DNA of 34,034 nt, from NCBI GenBank assembly GCA_024405115.1, contig JAKSPD010000020.1, forward strand, positions 1-34,034, in the 5' to 3' direction. This stretch comes from Lachnospiraceae bacterium. GTDB lineage: Bacteria > Bacillota > Clostridia > Lachnospirales > Lachnospiraceae. Below the pieces are notes generated by a model. It was not told the DNA's origin. It saw only the letters and a list, made by a program, of their open reading frames with translations, and made no database searches. Shown here piece by piece: positions 1 through 8,142 of this stretch. Numbering within the stretch: position 1 is the stretch's first letter; the number at the start of each line of letters is the position of its first letter. The position numbers and the translations under genes are program-made.

Positions 1-43
1 CTGAATGACTGAAAAATCAGGCTCTGAATCTAAATAATTGAAA

Positions 44-925
44 ATGATTCCAAAGTATTTTGAAACCGCATATGAGTGCTGTGAACTCTGCCCCAGAAGG
101 TGCGGGGTCAACCGTCATGAGAAAAAAGGGTTCTGCAAAGCAGGCACGGAGATAATGGCAGCCAAAGCCATGATACATCTATGGGAGGAGCCGGCTCTTG
201 GAGAAAGGTCAGGAGCCATTTTCTTTTCAAACTGTACGTTAAAGTGTGTTTACTGCCAGAATTTCAAAATAAGCCATGAAGGATATGGAAAGGTGCTTAC
301 CCCTGAAAAACTTTCAAATGTGTTTCTGAGGCTTCAGGATGAAGGGGCGCAGAATATAGACCTCGTGACCCCCACGCATTATCTTCCGGGAATTCTGCAG
401 GCACTCGAATTATGTAAACCAAAGCTCAAGATACCTGTGGTTTATAACTGCGGAGGATATGAGAGAGCAGAAGTATTAAAACTCCTCGAAGGATATGTTG
501 ACATATGGCTTCCGGACGTAAAGTACTTTGATGATGAGAGGGCTTTACGGTATTCCCGGGCGAAAGATGCCTTTAATGTTTCATGTGAGGCACTTTCGGA
601 AATGATAAGACAGAAAAAGGCCGGTTCGTCTAAGGAAGTGATCGTAAGGCATATGGTGCTCCCGGGTGGTAAGGATGACTCAATTGCGCTGTTACGGGCA
701 CTTTCAAAACGGTTTGGAACCGGGGATTATCTTTTAAGCCTCATGAGTCAGTACACCCCGTTTTATAAGGCTTCTGAATGTCCTGAAATAAACAGGCGCC
801 TTACATCCTACGAATATGACCGGGTTTTAGATGAGGCGTTGCGGCTGGGGTTTTCTGGTTTCATGCAGGAACGCACCAGTGCGAAGGAGGAGTATACGCC
901 GGAATTTGACCTTTCCGGGCTGTAA
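44..925 (+). CDS. PflX-like radical SAM protein
   Basis: This 293-residue protein carries the radical SAM signature C-x3-C-x2-C at C64, C68 and C71 (the stretch CTLKCVYCQN), which binds a 4Fe-4S cluster for S-adenosylmethionine cleavage. An N-terminal cysteine set (C13, C16, C20, C31, pattern CELCPRRCG...GFC) is typical of the PflX/COG1313 group of pyruvate formate-lyase activase-like proteins and may hold an extra cluster or metal. The group's substrate is unknown, so activation of a glycyl radical enzyme is only a guess from the name. The in-frame stop at 35-37 rules out a longer protein. A TTG at 38 is an alternative start two codons earlier, and neither start has a clear Shine-Dalgarno. 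It stands alone, followed by a long palindrome and then gdhA. Confidence 0.85.
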   Translation: MIPKYFETAYECCELCPRRCGVNRHEKKGFCKAGTEIMAAKAMIHLWEEPALGERSGAIFFSNCTLKCVYCQNFKISHEGYGKVLTPEKLSNVFLRLQDEGAQNIDLVTPTHYLPGILQALELCKPKLKIPVVYNCGGYERAEVLKLLEGYVDIWLPDVKYFDDERALRYSRAKDAFNVSCEALSEMIRQKKAGSSKEVIVRHMVLPGGKDDSIALLRALSKRFGTGDYLLSLMSQYTPFYKASECPEINRRLTSYEYDRVLDEALRLGFSGFMQERTSAKEEYTPEFDLSGL

Positions 926-1016
926 CTGTCAGGTTACTTATATAAAGAATTGGAATACCGTTTCCTTTACTTATACGAAGGACATTAGGAACTGCTTCCA
1001 GTTTCTGATACAGAAG

Positions 1017-1109
1017 ATATGGGAAACTGCCTCCGGGCGAGGCGTTGTGCGCGAGCGTAGCGAGCTTAATCTTGCGCACACCTGCCGAGCCGGAGGCAGT
1101 TTTCCATAT
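1017..1109. repeat. 93-base palindromic element
   Basis: The 20-base arms at 1017-1036 and 1090-1109 are inverted copies differing at one position (ATATGGGAAACTGCCTCCGG against the reverse complement of the right arm). An inner pair TGTGCGC/GCGCACA lies at 1046-1052 and 1074-1080, and the loop contains the direct repeat GCGAGC-GTA-GCGAGC. The structure could end transcription of the upstream gene. The long near-perfect arms also fit a mobile palindromic (REP or MITE-like) element. A looser copy of the arm, GGAACTGCTTCC, lies just upstream near 988-999. Confidence 0.7.
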
Positions 1110-1212
1110 TAAAGCAGATGTTAATGGCAGTTATCCCTATCATTAAGATACGTTCACTTGGAAAATCAGCTACGTATGATGCGTTAGCTTTATCGGCGCA
1201 AGCCGTATTGTT

Positions 1213-1256
1213 AAAAAAACACACACACAAAAGACAAAAATCTTCTGTGTGTATTT
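1213..1256 (+). terminator. hairpin with T-rich tail
   Basis: Arms ACACACAAAAGA and TCTTCTGTGTGT pair at 11 of 12 positions around a CAAAA loop and are followed by ATTTTTGTG. It may be a weak terminator upstream of gdhA. The low G+C of the stem keeps confidence modest. Confidence 0.4.
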
Positions 1257-1272
1257 TTGTGCAGATTTTTGC

Positions 1273-1300
1273 TTGTAATTTCAACTGAAAGTGGTATCAT
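1273..1300 (+). promoter_or_regulatory. possible gdhA promoter
   Basis: A -35-like TTGTAA (1273-1278) and a -10-like TATCAT (1295-1300) lie 16 bases apart. A small dyad ACGTA-CAA-TACGT follows directly and could be a regulator site. The boxes are imperfect and other A/T-rich hexamers lie nearby, so this is tentative. Confidence 0.35.
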
Positions 1301-1387
1301 ACGTACAATACGTAAAAACTATAATAAATATAATAAAAAAGATATAGATAATTGCAAAGATATAAAAAGTATCAAATGGAGGCTATT

Positions 1388-2734
1388 ATGAACAGTTACG
1401 TAGAGCGCGTCATCAGTGAGTTAAAGGAAAAGAATGCAAATGAGCCCGAGTTTATCCAGGCAGCAGAGGAAGTTCTTTCTTCCATCAGCCCCATCGTGGA
1501 TGCACATCCGGAATATGAAAAGGCAGCACTTCTTGAGAAGATGGTTGAGCCCGAGAGAACAATTGAGTTCCGCGTTCCGTGGGTTGATGACAAGGGCCAG
1601 ACACATGTTAACCGTGGCTACAGGGTACAGTTCAACGGTGCCATCGGACCGTATAAGGGAGGCCTCCGTTTTGCTCCCTCAGTTAACCTTTCAATAATGA
1701 AATTCCTTGGATTTGAGCAGACATTTAAGGACAGCCTTACTACTCTTCCCATGGGCGGAGCTAAGGGTGGTTCAGACTTTGACCCGAACGGCAAGTCTGA
1801 TGAAGAAGTAAAGCGTTTCTGCCAGTCCTTTATGCTTGAACTCTACCGTCATATCGGACCCAGCATCGACGTACCCGCCGGTGACCTTGGAGTGGGCGGA
1901 AGAGAAATCGGTTATCTCTTTGGAATGTACAGAAGAATCTGCGGTAATTATGAGAATGGCGTTCTTACAGGAAAGGGACGTTCTTACGGCGGATCAAGGA
2001 TCCGTCCCGAGGCTACAGGATACGGCGCTGTTTACTACCTTCAGGCAGTTTTAAAGCATGAGAATGATTCAATTGAAGGAAAGACGGTTGCAGTTTCAGG
2101 TTTCGGCAATGTTGCATGGGGCGTTTGCAAGAAGCTTGCTGAAGTGGGTGCTAAGGCCGTTACACTTTCAGGTCCTGACGGATACATCTATGATCCTGAC
2201 GGAATCGCTACGGAAGAGAAGATCAACTACATGCTCGTAATGCGTGCTTCAGGACGCAATAAGGTTAAGGATTATGCTGATAAGTTCGGGGTTGAGTTCT
2301 TCCCGGGACAGAAGCCGTGGGGACAGAAGGTTGACATAATTATGCCTTGCGCAACACAGAACGATGTAACACTTGCGGATGCTGAAAAGATAGCGGCAAA
2401 CGGAATCAAGTATTATATAGAAGTAGCAAACATGCCCACAACTGCTGACGCACTCAAGTTCCTCATGGAAAAGGAAGGCGTAATCGTAGCTCCTTCAAAG
2501 GCTGTTAACGCAGGTGGCGTACTTGTAAGCGGACTTGAGATGAGCCAGAACTCTGAGCGTCTTTCATGGTCAGCTGATGAAGTAAACGAGAAGCTTCAGA
2601 CCATCATGACAGGCATTCACGACGGTTCAGCTAAGGCAGCAGAAGAATATGGTTTAGGATATGATCTTGTGGCGGGTGCTAACCTGGTTGCCTTCCAGAA
2701 GGTTGCAGACGCAATGATGGAACAGGGTATCTGA
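1388..2734 (+). CDS. gdhA: NADP-type glutamate dehydrogenase
   Basis: This 448-residue protein reversibly makes glutamate from 2-oxoglutarate and ammonium, normally with NADPH, and links carbon and nitrogen metabolism in the cytoplasm. It matches the bacterial hexameric family over its full usual length. The substrate-site lysines K90 (GPYKGGLRF), K114 and catalytic K126 (PMGGAKGGSD) are present, as are D166 (PAGDLGVGGRE) and the Rossmann loop SGFGNVAW near 237-244. NADP preference is inferred from family type. I chose the ATG at 1388 because GGAGG sits 5 bases upstream. An in-frame TTG at 1352 would add 12 residues without a ribosome binding site. The gene is monocistronic, with its own terminator at 2783-2820. 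Confidence 0.97.
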   Translation: MNSYVERVISELKEKNANEPEFIQAAEEVLSSISPIVDAHPEYEKAALLEKMVEPERTIEFRVPWVDDKGQTHVNRGYRVQFNGAIGPYKGGLRFAPSVNLSIMKFLGFEQTFKDSLTTLPMGGAKGGSDFDPNGKSDEEVKRFCQSFMLELYRHIGPSIDVPAGDLGVGGREIGYLFGMYRRICGNYENGVLTGKGRSYGGSRIRPEATGYGAVYYLQAVLKHENDSIEGKTVAVSGFGNVAWGVCKKLAEVGAKAVTLSGPDGYIYDPDGIATEEKINYMLVMRASGRNKVKDYADKFGVEFFPGQKPWGQKVDIIMPCATQNDVTLADAEKIAANGIKYYIEVANMPTTADALKFLMEKEGVIVAPSKAVNAGGVLVSGLEMSQNSERLSWSADEVNEKLQTIMTGIHDGSAKAAEEYGLGYDLVAGANLVAFQKVADAMMEQGI

Positions 2735-2782
2735 TGTTGTAATGTTCCTCCCTAGAAAAAAGCAATAATAAGTTACCCTATA

Positions 2783-2820
2783 CCTGCACTCGGATTCACC
2801 ACTTCGGGTGCAGGTTTTTT
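2783..2820 (+). terminator. gdhA terminator
   Basis: Arms CCTGCACTCG and CGGGTGCAGG form a stem with one G-T pair around a 12-base loop and run straight into TTTTTT. This is a typical intrinsic terminator 49 bases after the gdhA stop codon. Confidence 0.9.
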
Positions 2821-2859
2821 ATTGTCCGTTTTTGTAAAAAAAGTTTTATCTGATTTTTG

Positions 2860-2888
2860 TTGACAAAAGAGGGCTTCAAGTGTATAGT
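2860..2888 (+). promoter_or_regulatory. sigma-A-like promoter for BCCT gene
   Basis: A consensus -35 TTGACA (2860-2865) is followed after exactly 17 bases by TATAGT (2883-2888). Transcription should start near 2895. That places the TTG at 2901 almost at the transcript start and supports translation from the ATG at 2970. Confidence 0.8.
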
Positions 2889-2969
2889 GTTCAAAATTAA
2901 TTGAAGAAATCAAAAAATGAACACGCTTTGGTGAAAAGAACGTGTGAGTTAATAGGGACAGGAAAACAA

Positions 2970-4466
2970 ATGAAGAAAATCGATCCGGCTACAACCATAA
3001 TACCGTTTATAATGATACTGGCGCTCTGCCTTTTCTTTATTGTTGACCCGGAAGGCTCAACTACCTCACTTTCATCAATAAGGAACTTCCTCGGGGACCA
3101 GATGGGGCTTTATTACCTTGTTGTGGGCCTGGGGGTTCTGCTTATATCTCTTTACATCGCCTTTTCCGACATCGGAAAGATCACGCTTGGTAAAAAGGGG
3201 GAAAAACCTCAGTACAGCTTTTTTGCATGGGGTTCCATGATGTTCACATGCGGCCTTGCGGCCGACATCCTTTTCTATTCACTCTGTGAATGGCTTCTTT
3301 ATGCTGATGAGCCGCACATTGCGGAGATGGGAAGCATGCAGGACTGGGCGTCCACTTATCCTTTATTCCACTGGGGACCCATCCCGTGGAGCTTTTATGC
3401 GACTCTTGCCGCCGCATTCGGATTCATGCTTCACGTAAGAAACTGCAAGAAACAAAAATACTCAGAGGCCTGCCGGCCGATACTCGGGGACCTTACGGAT
3501 AAGCTGCCGGGTAAGATAATCGACGTACTGGCAGTTATCGCGCTCATAGCAGGAACCGCCACCACGTTCTCACTGGCAACGCCGCTTCTTTCAGATGCCA
3601 TCACTTCACTTATAGGGCTTGGAAGCTCAAAGTGGCTCACCATAGCAATCCTTCTCTTTACATGCCTTGTTTACACAGTTTCAGTCATGCGCGGCATGAA
3701 GGGAGTCAATTTCCTTGCAAGGTCATGCATGTATGTGTTCTTCGCACTTTTAATTTTCGTCCTCTTCCTTGGAGGAGAAGGCATATACTCACTTGAGACG
3801 GGATTTTCCGCAATCGGAAACCTTACCCAGAACTTCATAGTCCTTTCTACCTGGACCGATGCGCTCCGTACCTCATTCTTCCCACAGAACTGGACCATTT
3901 TCTACTGGGCTTACTGGATGGTATGGTGTGTTGCCGCCCCGTTCTTCATGGGAAGCATCTCAAAGGGCAGGACCGTAAAGCAGGTGGTACTGGGCGCATA
4001 TGTGTTCGGACTTGCCTCAACCTTCATTTCCTTCATCATTTTAGGAAATTATTCACTGGGACTTCAGATGCACGGAAGGTTTGACGTAATGGGATTCTAT
4101 GCCGCCTGCGGAAGCCTTTATGACACGATAATCGCTGTAATAAAGACACTCCCCTTATGGCAGGTGGCAATGTTCCTTCTCATCTTTGCAATGATCGCGT
4201 TCTATGCAACATCATTTGATTCCATCACGCTTGTTGCAAGCGCATATTCATATAAGGAGTTTAAGGAGGATGAGGAGGCTTCAAACGGAATGAAGCTTTT
4301 CTGGGCTATTTTACTTATCATGTTCCCGATAGCACTCATTTTCTCTGAGAACAGCATGAACAACCTTCAGACGGTTTCGATTATTGCCGCCTTCCCCATA
4401 GGACTGGTCATCTGCCTTATAATCGCAAGCTTCATAAAGGACGCAAAAAAACACCTTACCGAATAA
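2970..4466 (+). CDS. BCCT-family transporter
   Basis: This 498-residue membrane protein, with about 12 predicted helices, belongs to the betaine/carnitine/choline transporter family. Members move quaternary amines such as glycine betaine or carnitine. Family marks include the FHWGPIPWSFY stretch near 133-143 and the aromatic box W308/Y312/W313/W316/W319 followed by SISKGR near 329-334. In helix 3, where sodium-coupled members usually have GMGIG, this protein reads GLAAD (95-99), so ion coupling may differ or it may be an exchanger (inference). Substrate cannot be assigned. I chose ATG 2970, which follows AGGGACAGG, over the in-frame TTG at 2901, because the latter coincides with the predicted transcript start. 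It stands alone between a strong promoter and a terminator. Confidence 0.9.
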   Translation: MKKIDPATTIIPFIMILALCLFFIVDPEGSTTSLSSIRNFLGDQMGLYYLVVGLGVLLISLYIAFSDIGKITLGKKGEKPQYSFFAWGSMMFTCGLAADILFYSLCEWLLYADEPHIAEMGSMQDWASTYPLFHWGPIPWSFYATLAAAFGFMLHVRNCKKQKYSEACRPILGDLTDKLPGKIIDVLAVIALIAGTATTFSLATPLLSDAITSLIGLGSSKWLTIAILLFTCLVYTVSVMRGMKGVNFLARSCMYVFFALLIFVLFLGGEGIYSLETGFSAIGNLTQNFIVLSTWTDALRTSFFPQNWTIFYWAYWMVWCVAAPFFMGSISKGRTVKQVVLGAYVFGLASTFISFIILGNYSLGLQMHGRFDVMGFYAACGSLYDTIIAVIKTLPLWQVAMFLLIFAMIAFYATSFDSITLVASAYSYKEFKEDEEASNGMKLFWAILLIMFPIALIFSENSMNNLQTVSIIAAFPIGLVICLIIASFIKDAKKHLTE

Positions 4467-4566
4467 AAAGGAAGATTCTTATTCATGCATGAGGTGTCCT
4501 GTTAAGAGCAGAAGGCATGATACTTATGAAAATAGAATTATCATCGTGAACGTTTTGTGAAATATG

Positions 4567-4594
4567 AGCGGCTTTTCTTGCGAAAACCGCTTTT
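4567..4594 (+). terminator. terminator after BCCT gene
   Basis: AGCGGCTTTTC and GAAAACCGCT pair around a short TTGC loop (one unpaired C) and are followed by TTTT. The 3' half overlaps the candidate ftsH promoter. Confidence 0.65.
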
Positions 4595-4606
4595 ATCATA
4601 TATGAT
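4578..4606 (+). promoter_or_regulatory. candidate ftsH promoter
   Basis: TTGCGA (4578-4583) and TATGAT (4601-4606) are 17 bases apart. A transcript from here would have a leader of about 105 bases containing two small inverted repeats: ACAGAT/ATCTGT near 4659-4680, and CCGGAA/TTCCGG just before the ribosome binding site. No known riboswitch is recognised in that leader. Confidence 0.45.
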
Positions 4607-4719
4607 GTTATCCGGAGCAGGAAGCGCCTTTCGCCGATGAGCCCCACATTTTTTACAGATAATGAAATCATCTGTAGTTTTGTGCCGGAAACAGTTCTTC
4701 CGGTACGTTAGGAGAGTTA

Positions 4720-6633
4720 ATGGCAAATTTAGGAAACATTTTTGATTATCAGAACGATCCGGATAAGTCAAATTATGACGGAAGCAATAATAATAACGGA
4801 AACCATTTCAAGCCCAGAAAGCAGATGGTGATCTACTGGATAATTGCGATTGCAGTAATTATCCTTATTAATTCAGTCATTCTTCCGGCAATCGCAAAAA
4901 GAAACGTCGTGGAAGCAGGTTACGATGATTTCCTTGATGCAATCGTAAACGAGACCATCGATGAGGTGGAACTTAATGCAAACACCATCCGTTACACGCT
5001 TAAGAATAACGGAAAGATAATATATGAGACCGGACGAATTGAGTACTTCGGTGAAGTGGACCGTCTTTACAACGCGGGTGCACATTTCACCCAGGAAATC
5101 CCAACGACCATTTCACCTGTCTGGCTCATACTTTATAACCTCCTTCCGTTCGCCCTCATGATATGGCTGGGGATCCGCCTTTCAAGGAGTCTTACTGAAA
5201 ACGGCGGTGCCGGCGGCATGTTCGGAGGCTTTGGCAAGTCTAACGCGAAGATGTACGTTAAGGATAAGACCGGAATCACATTTAAGGATGTGGCCGGTGA
5301 GGATGAGGCGAAGGAACTTTTGGCGGAGATGGTTGACTTCCTTCATGACCCCAAAAAATACCGTGAGATAGGTGCGAAGATACCTAAAGGCGCGCTTTTG
5401 GTGGGCCCTCCCGGAACAGGTAAGACGATGCTTGCAAAGGCTGTTGCCGGTGAGGCAGACGTTCCGTTCTTCTCAATCTCAGGTTCAGAGTTTGTGGAGA
5501 TGTTCGTGGGAATGGGAGCCGCGAAGGTAAGGGACCTCTTCAAGGAGGCTGAAAAGAAGGCACCATGCATCGTGTTCATCGATGAAATCGATGCAATCGG
5601 AAAGAAGAGGGGAACAGGCGCTTACGGCGGAAACGACGAGCGTGAGCAGACATTAAACCAGCTTCTTACTGAAATGGACGGTTTTGACGGTTCAAAGGGA
5701 ATCATAGTGCTTGCCGCAACAAACCAGCCTGACACACTTGACCCGGCACTTTTAAGACCCGGACGTTTTGACAGACGTGTCCCCGTGGAGCTTCCTGACA
5801 TGCAGGGCAGGGTCGACATCCTTAAGGTCCATGCAAAGGATGTAAAGATGGTGGGCAACATCAACTTCGACTCGATTGCAAAGGCCTGCCCGGGAGCATC
5901 CGGAGCAGAGCTTGCAAACATGATAAATGAGGCAGCGCTCCGTGCGGTAAAGGCGGGACGTGACAGGGTAAACCAGCAGGATCTTGAGGAATCCATCGAG
6001 GTCGTTATGGCGGGCTACAAGAAAAAGAACAAGGTTCTCACCGATAAGGAAAAGCTCATCGTGGCTTACCACGAGGTGGGACATGCGCTTGTGGCGGCAA
6101 TGCAGGAGAATTCCGCACCCGTACATAAGATCACCATCATCCCGAGGACATCAGGCGCGCTCGGATTTACGATGCAGGTCGATGAGGACGGAAACCATTA
6201 CCTCATGAGCAAGGAAGAGCTTGAGAACAAGATTGCGACGCTTACCGGAGGACGTGCGGCTGAGGAACTCATCTTTAAGTCTGTAACCACGGGAGCCGCA
6301 AATGACATCGAGCAGGCAACTAAGCTTGCAAGAAGCATGGTCGCATACTATGGCATGAATAAGGACTTCGACATGGTGGCGCTGCAGGCAAAGCAGAACG
6401 CTTACCTCGGAGGCGACATGAGCCTTACATGTTCAGAGGAGATGCAGGCAAAGGTTGACGCGGAAGTGATTGAGATCGTGAAGACCCAGCATGAGAAGGC
6501 TGCAAAGATCTTAGAGGACAACATCATGAAGCTCCATGAGATAGTAAAGTACCTTTACGAAAAGGAGACCATCTCAGGTGATGAGTTCATGGACATATTA
6601 AACGGAAAGCAGGTAGCATCCGATTCCGAATGA
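4720..6633 (+). CDS. ftsH: ATP-dependent zinc metalloprotease FtsH
   Basis: This 637-residue membrane-anchored AAA+ protease degrades misfolded membrane proteins and selected cytosolic regulators. Two membrane helices (about 37-58 and 132-152) flank a short external domain. The cytoplasmic AAA+ module shows Walker A GPPGTGKT (229-236), Walker [12 protein letters not shown] (284-294) and the second region of homology ending in RPGRFDRR (346-353). The zinc site is HEVGH (451-455), which fits HExxH although HEAGH is commoner, with the downstream acidic ligand in [12 protein letters not shown]. The N-terminus has an unusual Asn/Gly-rich leader of about 30 residues. GGAGAG sits 5 bases before the ATG. 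The gene appears monocistronic, ending at the terminator at 6675-6715. Confidence 0.97.
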   Translation: MANLGNIFDYQNDPDKSNYDGSNNNNGNHFKPRKQMVIYWIIAIAVIILINSVILPAIAKRNVVEAGYDDFLDAIVNETIDEVELNANTIRYTLKNNGKIIYETGRIEYFGEVDRLYNAGAHFTQEIPTTISPVWLILYNLLPFALMIWLGIRLSRSLTENGGAGGMFGGFGKSNAKMYVKDKTGITFKDVAGEDEAKELLAEMVDFLHDPKKYREIGAKIPKGALLVGPPGTGKTMLAKAVAGEADVPFFSISGSEFVEMFVGMGAAKVRDLFKEAEKKAPCIVFIDEIDAIGKKRGTGAYGGNDEREQTLNQLLTEMDGFDGSKGIIVLAATNQPDTLDPALLRPGRFDRRVPVELPDMQGRVDILKVHAKDVKMVGNINFDSIAKACPGASGAELANMINEAALRAVKAGRDRVNQQDLEESIEVVMAGYKKKNKVLTDKEKLIVAYHEVGHALVAAMQENSAPVHKITIIPRTSGALGFTMQVDEDGNHYLMSKEELENKIATLTGGRAAEELIFKSVTTGAANDIEQATKLARSMVAYYGMNKDFDMVALQAKQNAYLGGDMSLTCSEEMQAKVDAEVIEIVKTQHEKAAKILEDNIMKLHEIVKYLYEKETISGDEFMDILNGKQVASDSE

Positions 6634-6674
6634 TGGGCTGTAAGACGTAAATAAAAGGAACAGATTCATTGATT

Positions 6675-6715
6675 AATACCCTCTTAACTATTAAGTCAGG
6701 AGGGTATTTTATTTT
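6675..6715 (+). terminator. ftsH terminator
   Basis: AATACCCTC and GAGGGTATT form a 9-bp stem around a 16-base loop that contains a further TTAA..TTAA pairing, followed by TTATTTT. It is well placed after ftsH. Confidence 0.85.
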
Positions 6716-6737
6716 GAGACAGGATGGAAACGGGGCA

Positions 6738-6765
6738 TTGATTTGTTTTTTTTTGGTGGTAAAAT
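6738..6765 (+). promoter_or_regulatory. promoter for aminotransferase gene
   Basis: TTGATT (6738-6743) and TAAAAT (6760-6765) lie 16 bases apart. The -10 context TAAAATGGC recurs at the binding-protein promoter near 10896, which could mean the two units share control (inference). Confidence 0.55.
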
Positions 6766-6890
6766 GGCGCTATGAGTAAAAAATGCGGCAACAGGAAACA
6801 GAGCATACTATTTCATATGAAAAAAGAAAAACCTCTGAGACTGAAAATGCCAGGGGATTTAAAATAAAATAAAATGGAGCAGATAAAAGA

Positions 6891-8105
6891 ATGAAGTACG
6901 ATTTTACAAGCTATTATGACAGACACGGCATGGATTCATCGGCGGTCGACCACGATCCTGAAGGCCCTTCCAGAAAAGGTATAGTATTAAAGGACGGGAT
7001 AACTGACTGGATTCCCATGGAAGTTGCTGATATGAATTTTGCCACTGTCCCGACGGTTCCTGAGGCAATGATCAAGAGGGCGGAACACCCGCTGTTCGGT
7101 TACTACAGGACAAGGCCGGAGTATTTTGAGGAGATAATTGAGTGGCAGACCAGAAGAAATGACGTAAGGGGACTTCTGATTGAAAACATCGGTTATGAGA
7201 ACTCCGTACTCGGTGGGGTGGCAACGGCCCTTCACATGCTGTGCTCGGCAGGCGAACCGGTCCTTGTACATTCACCCTGCTACTGCGGCTTTTTGGGAGT
7301 TTTGAATAATAATGGCTACAAGACCATCGCAAGCCCGCTCAAGATGGATGAAAACGGCATCTGGCGCATGGATTTTGCGGACATGGATAAGAAGATTAAG
7401 GAAAACCGTATCCATGTGGCAATCTTCTGCTCGCCGCATAATCCGAGCGGGCGTGTCTGGGAGAGATGGGAGATAGAAAAGGCCATGGAGGTATATAAGG
7501 ATAATGATGTGACGGTCATCTCCGATGAGATATGGTCTGACCTTATACTCCGCGGAAATAAGCATATCCCCACACAGTCGGTTTCGGACTATGCAAGAAA
7601 CAATACAATCGCCTTTTACTCAATAACGAAGACCTTTAACCTTGCAGGTCTTATCGGTGCATACCATATCGTATACAATAAGACTCTCAGGGAGCGCATG
7701 GAAAAGGAAGCTTCACTCGGACATTATAACGGAATGAACCTTATGTCCATGTATGCCCTTATAGGTGCATATAAGCCGGAAGGATATGAGTGGCTTGATG
7801 AATTAAGGGAAGTTTTAAGTGACAATTCGGAATATTCATATAAGTACATCACGGAAAACTTTAAGGGCGTGACCCTTGCAATGCCTCAGGGAACATACCT
7901 CTTATACATCGACTGCAGTGAGTGGCTTAAGGCACACGGCATGGACCTTGACGCGCTTTTAAAGCTCGGCTTTGAGGCAGGCGTTGACTGGCAGGACGGA
8001 AGGGACTTCTTAAAGCCCGATACCATAAGGATAAATACGGCACTTCCCACCGAAAGGGTAAAGGAAGCAATGAGAAGACTTGATAAGTATGTTTTCAACG
8101 CTTAA
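6891..8105 (+). CDS. MalY/PatB-type PLP aminotransferase
   Basis: This 404-residue fold-type I PLP enzyme resembles the MalY/PatB group, whose members are cystathionine/cysteine beta-lyases or aminotransferases. Marks include the N-terminal PMEVADMNF (42-50), SPHNPSGR (181-188), SDEIWSDL with the PLP-ring aspartate (211-218) and the Schiff-base lysine K247 in SITKTFNLAG. The family usually cleaves C-S bonds of cysteine or cystathionine to pyruvate, ammonia and a thiol. Direct substrate evidence is absent. Only GGAG about 13 bases upstream serves as a ribosome binding site. The next gene, for FG-GAP protein A, begins 37 bases after its stop with no terminator, so the two may be cotranscribed. 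Confidence 0.88.
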   Translation: MKYDFTSYYDRHGMDSSAVDHDPEGPSRKGIVLKDGITDWIPMEVADMNFATVPTVPEAMIKRAEHPLFGYYRTRPEYFEEIIEWQTRRNDVRGLLIENIGYENSVLGGVATALHMLCSAGEPVLVHSPCYCGFLGVLNNNGYKTIASPLKMDENGIWRMDFADMDKKIKENRIHVAIFCSPHNPSGRVWERWEIEKAMEVYKDNDVTVISDEIWSDLILRGNKHIPTQSVSDYARNNTIAFYSITKTFNLAGLIGAYHIVYNKTLRERMEKEASLGHYNGMNLMSMYALIGAYKPEGYEWLDELREVLSDNSEYSYKYITENFKGVTLAMPQGTYLLYIDCSEWLKAHGMDLDALLKLGFEAGVDWQDGRDFLKPDTIRINTALPTERVKEAMRRLDKYVFNA

Positions 8106-8142
8106 AAGGCGGCATTTATCCACTATCGCATAAGGAGATTTC

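Larger units (their letters stand above)
926..1387. other. gene-free region before gdhA
   Basis: These 462 bases separate the radical SAM gene from gdhA. They hold the palindromic element at 1017-1109, an A/C-rich hairpin around 1215-1255 and a probable gdhA promoter near 1273-1300. Short open frames here run through the palindrome, lack ribosome binding sites and look like chance. From 1111 to 1210 I see no recognisable feature. Confidence 0.6.

Noticed and set aside
831-1112. 93-codon frame after the radical SAM gene
   Set aside because: It overlaps the end of the radical SAM gene in another frame, runs through the palindrome and has no ribosome binding site.
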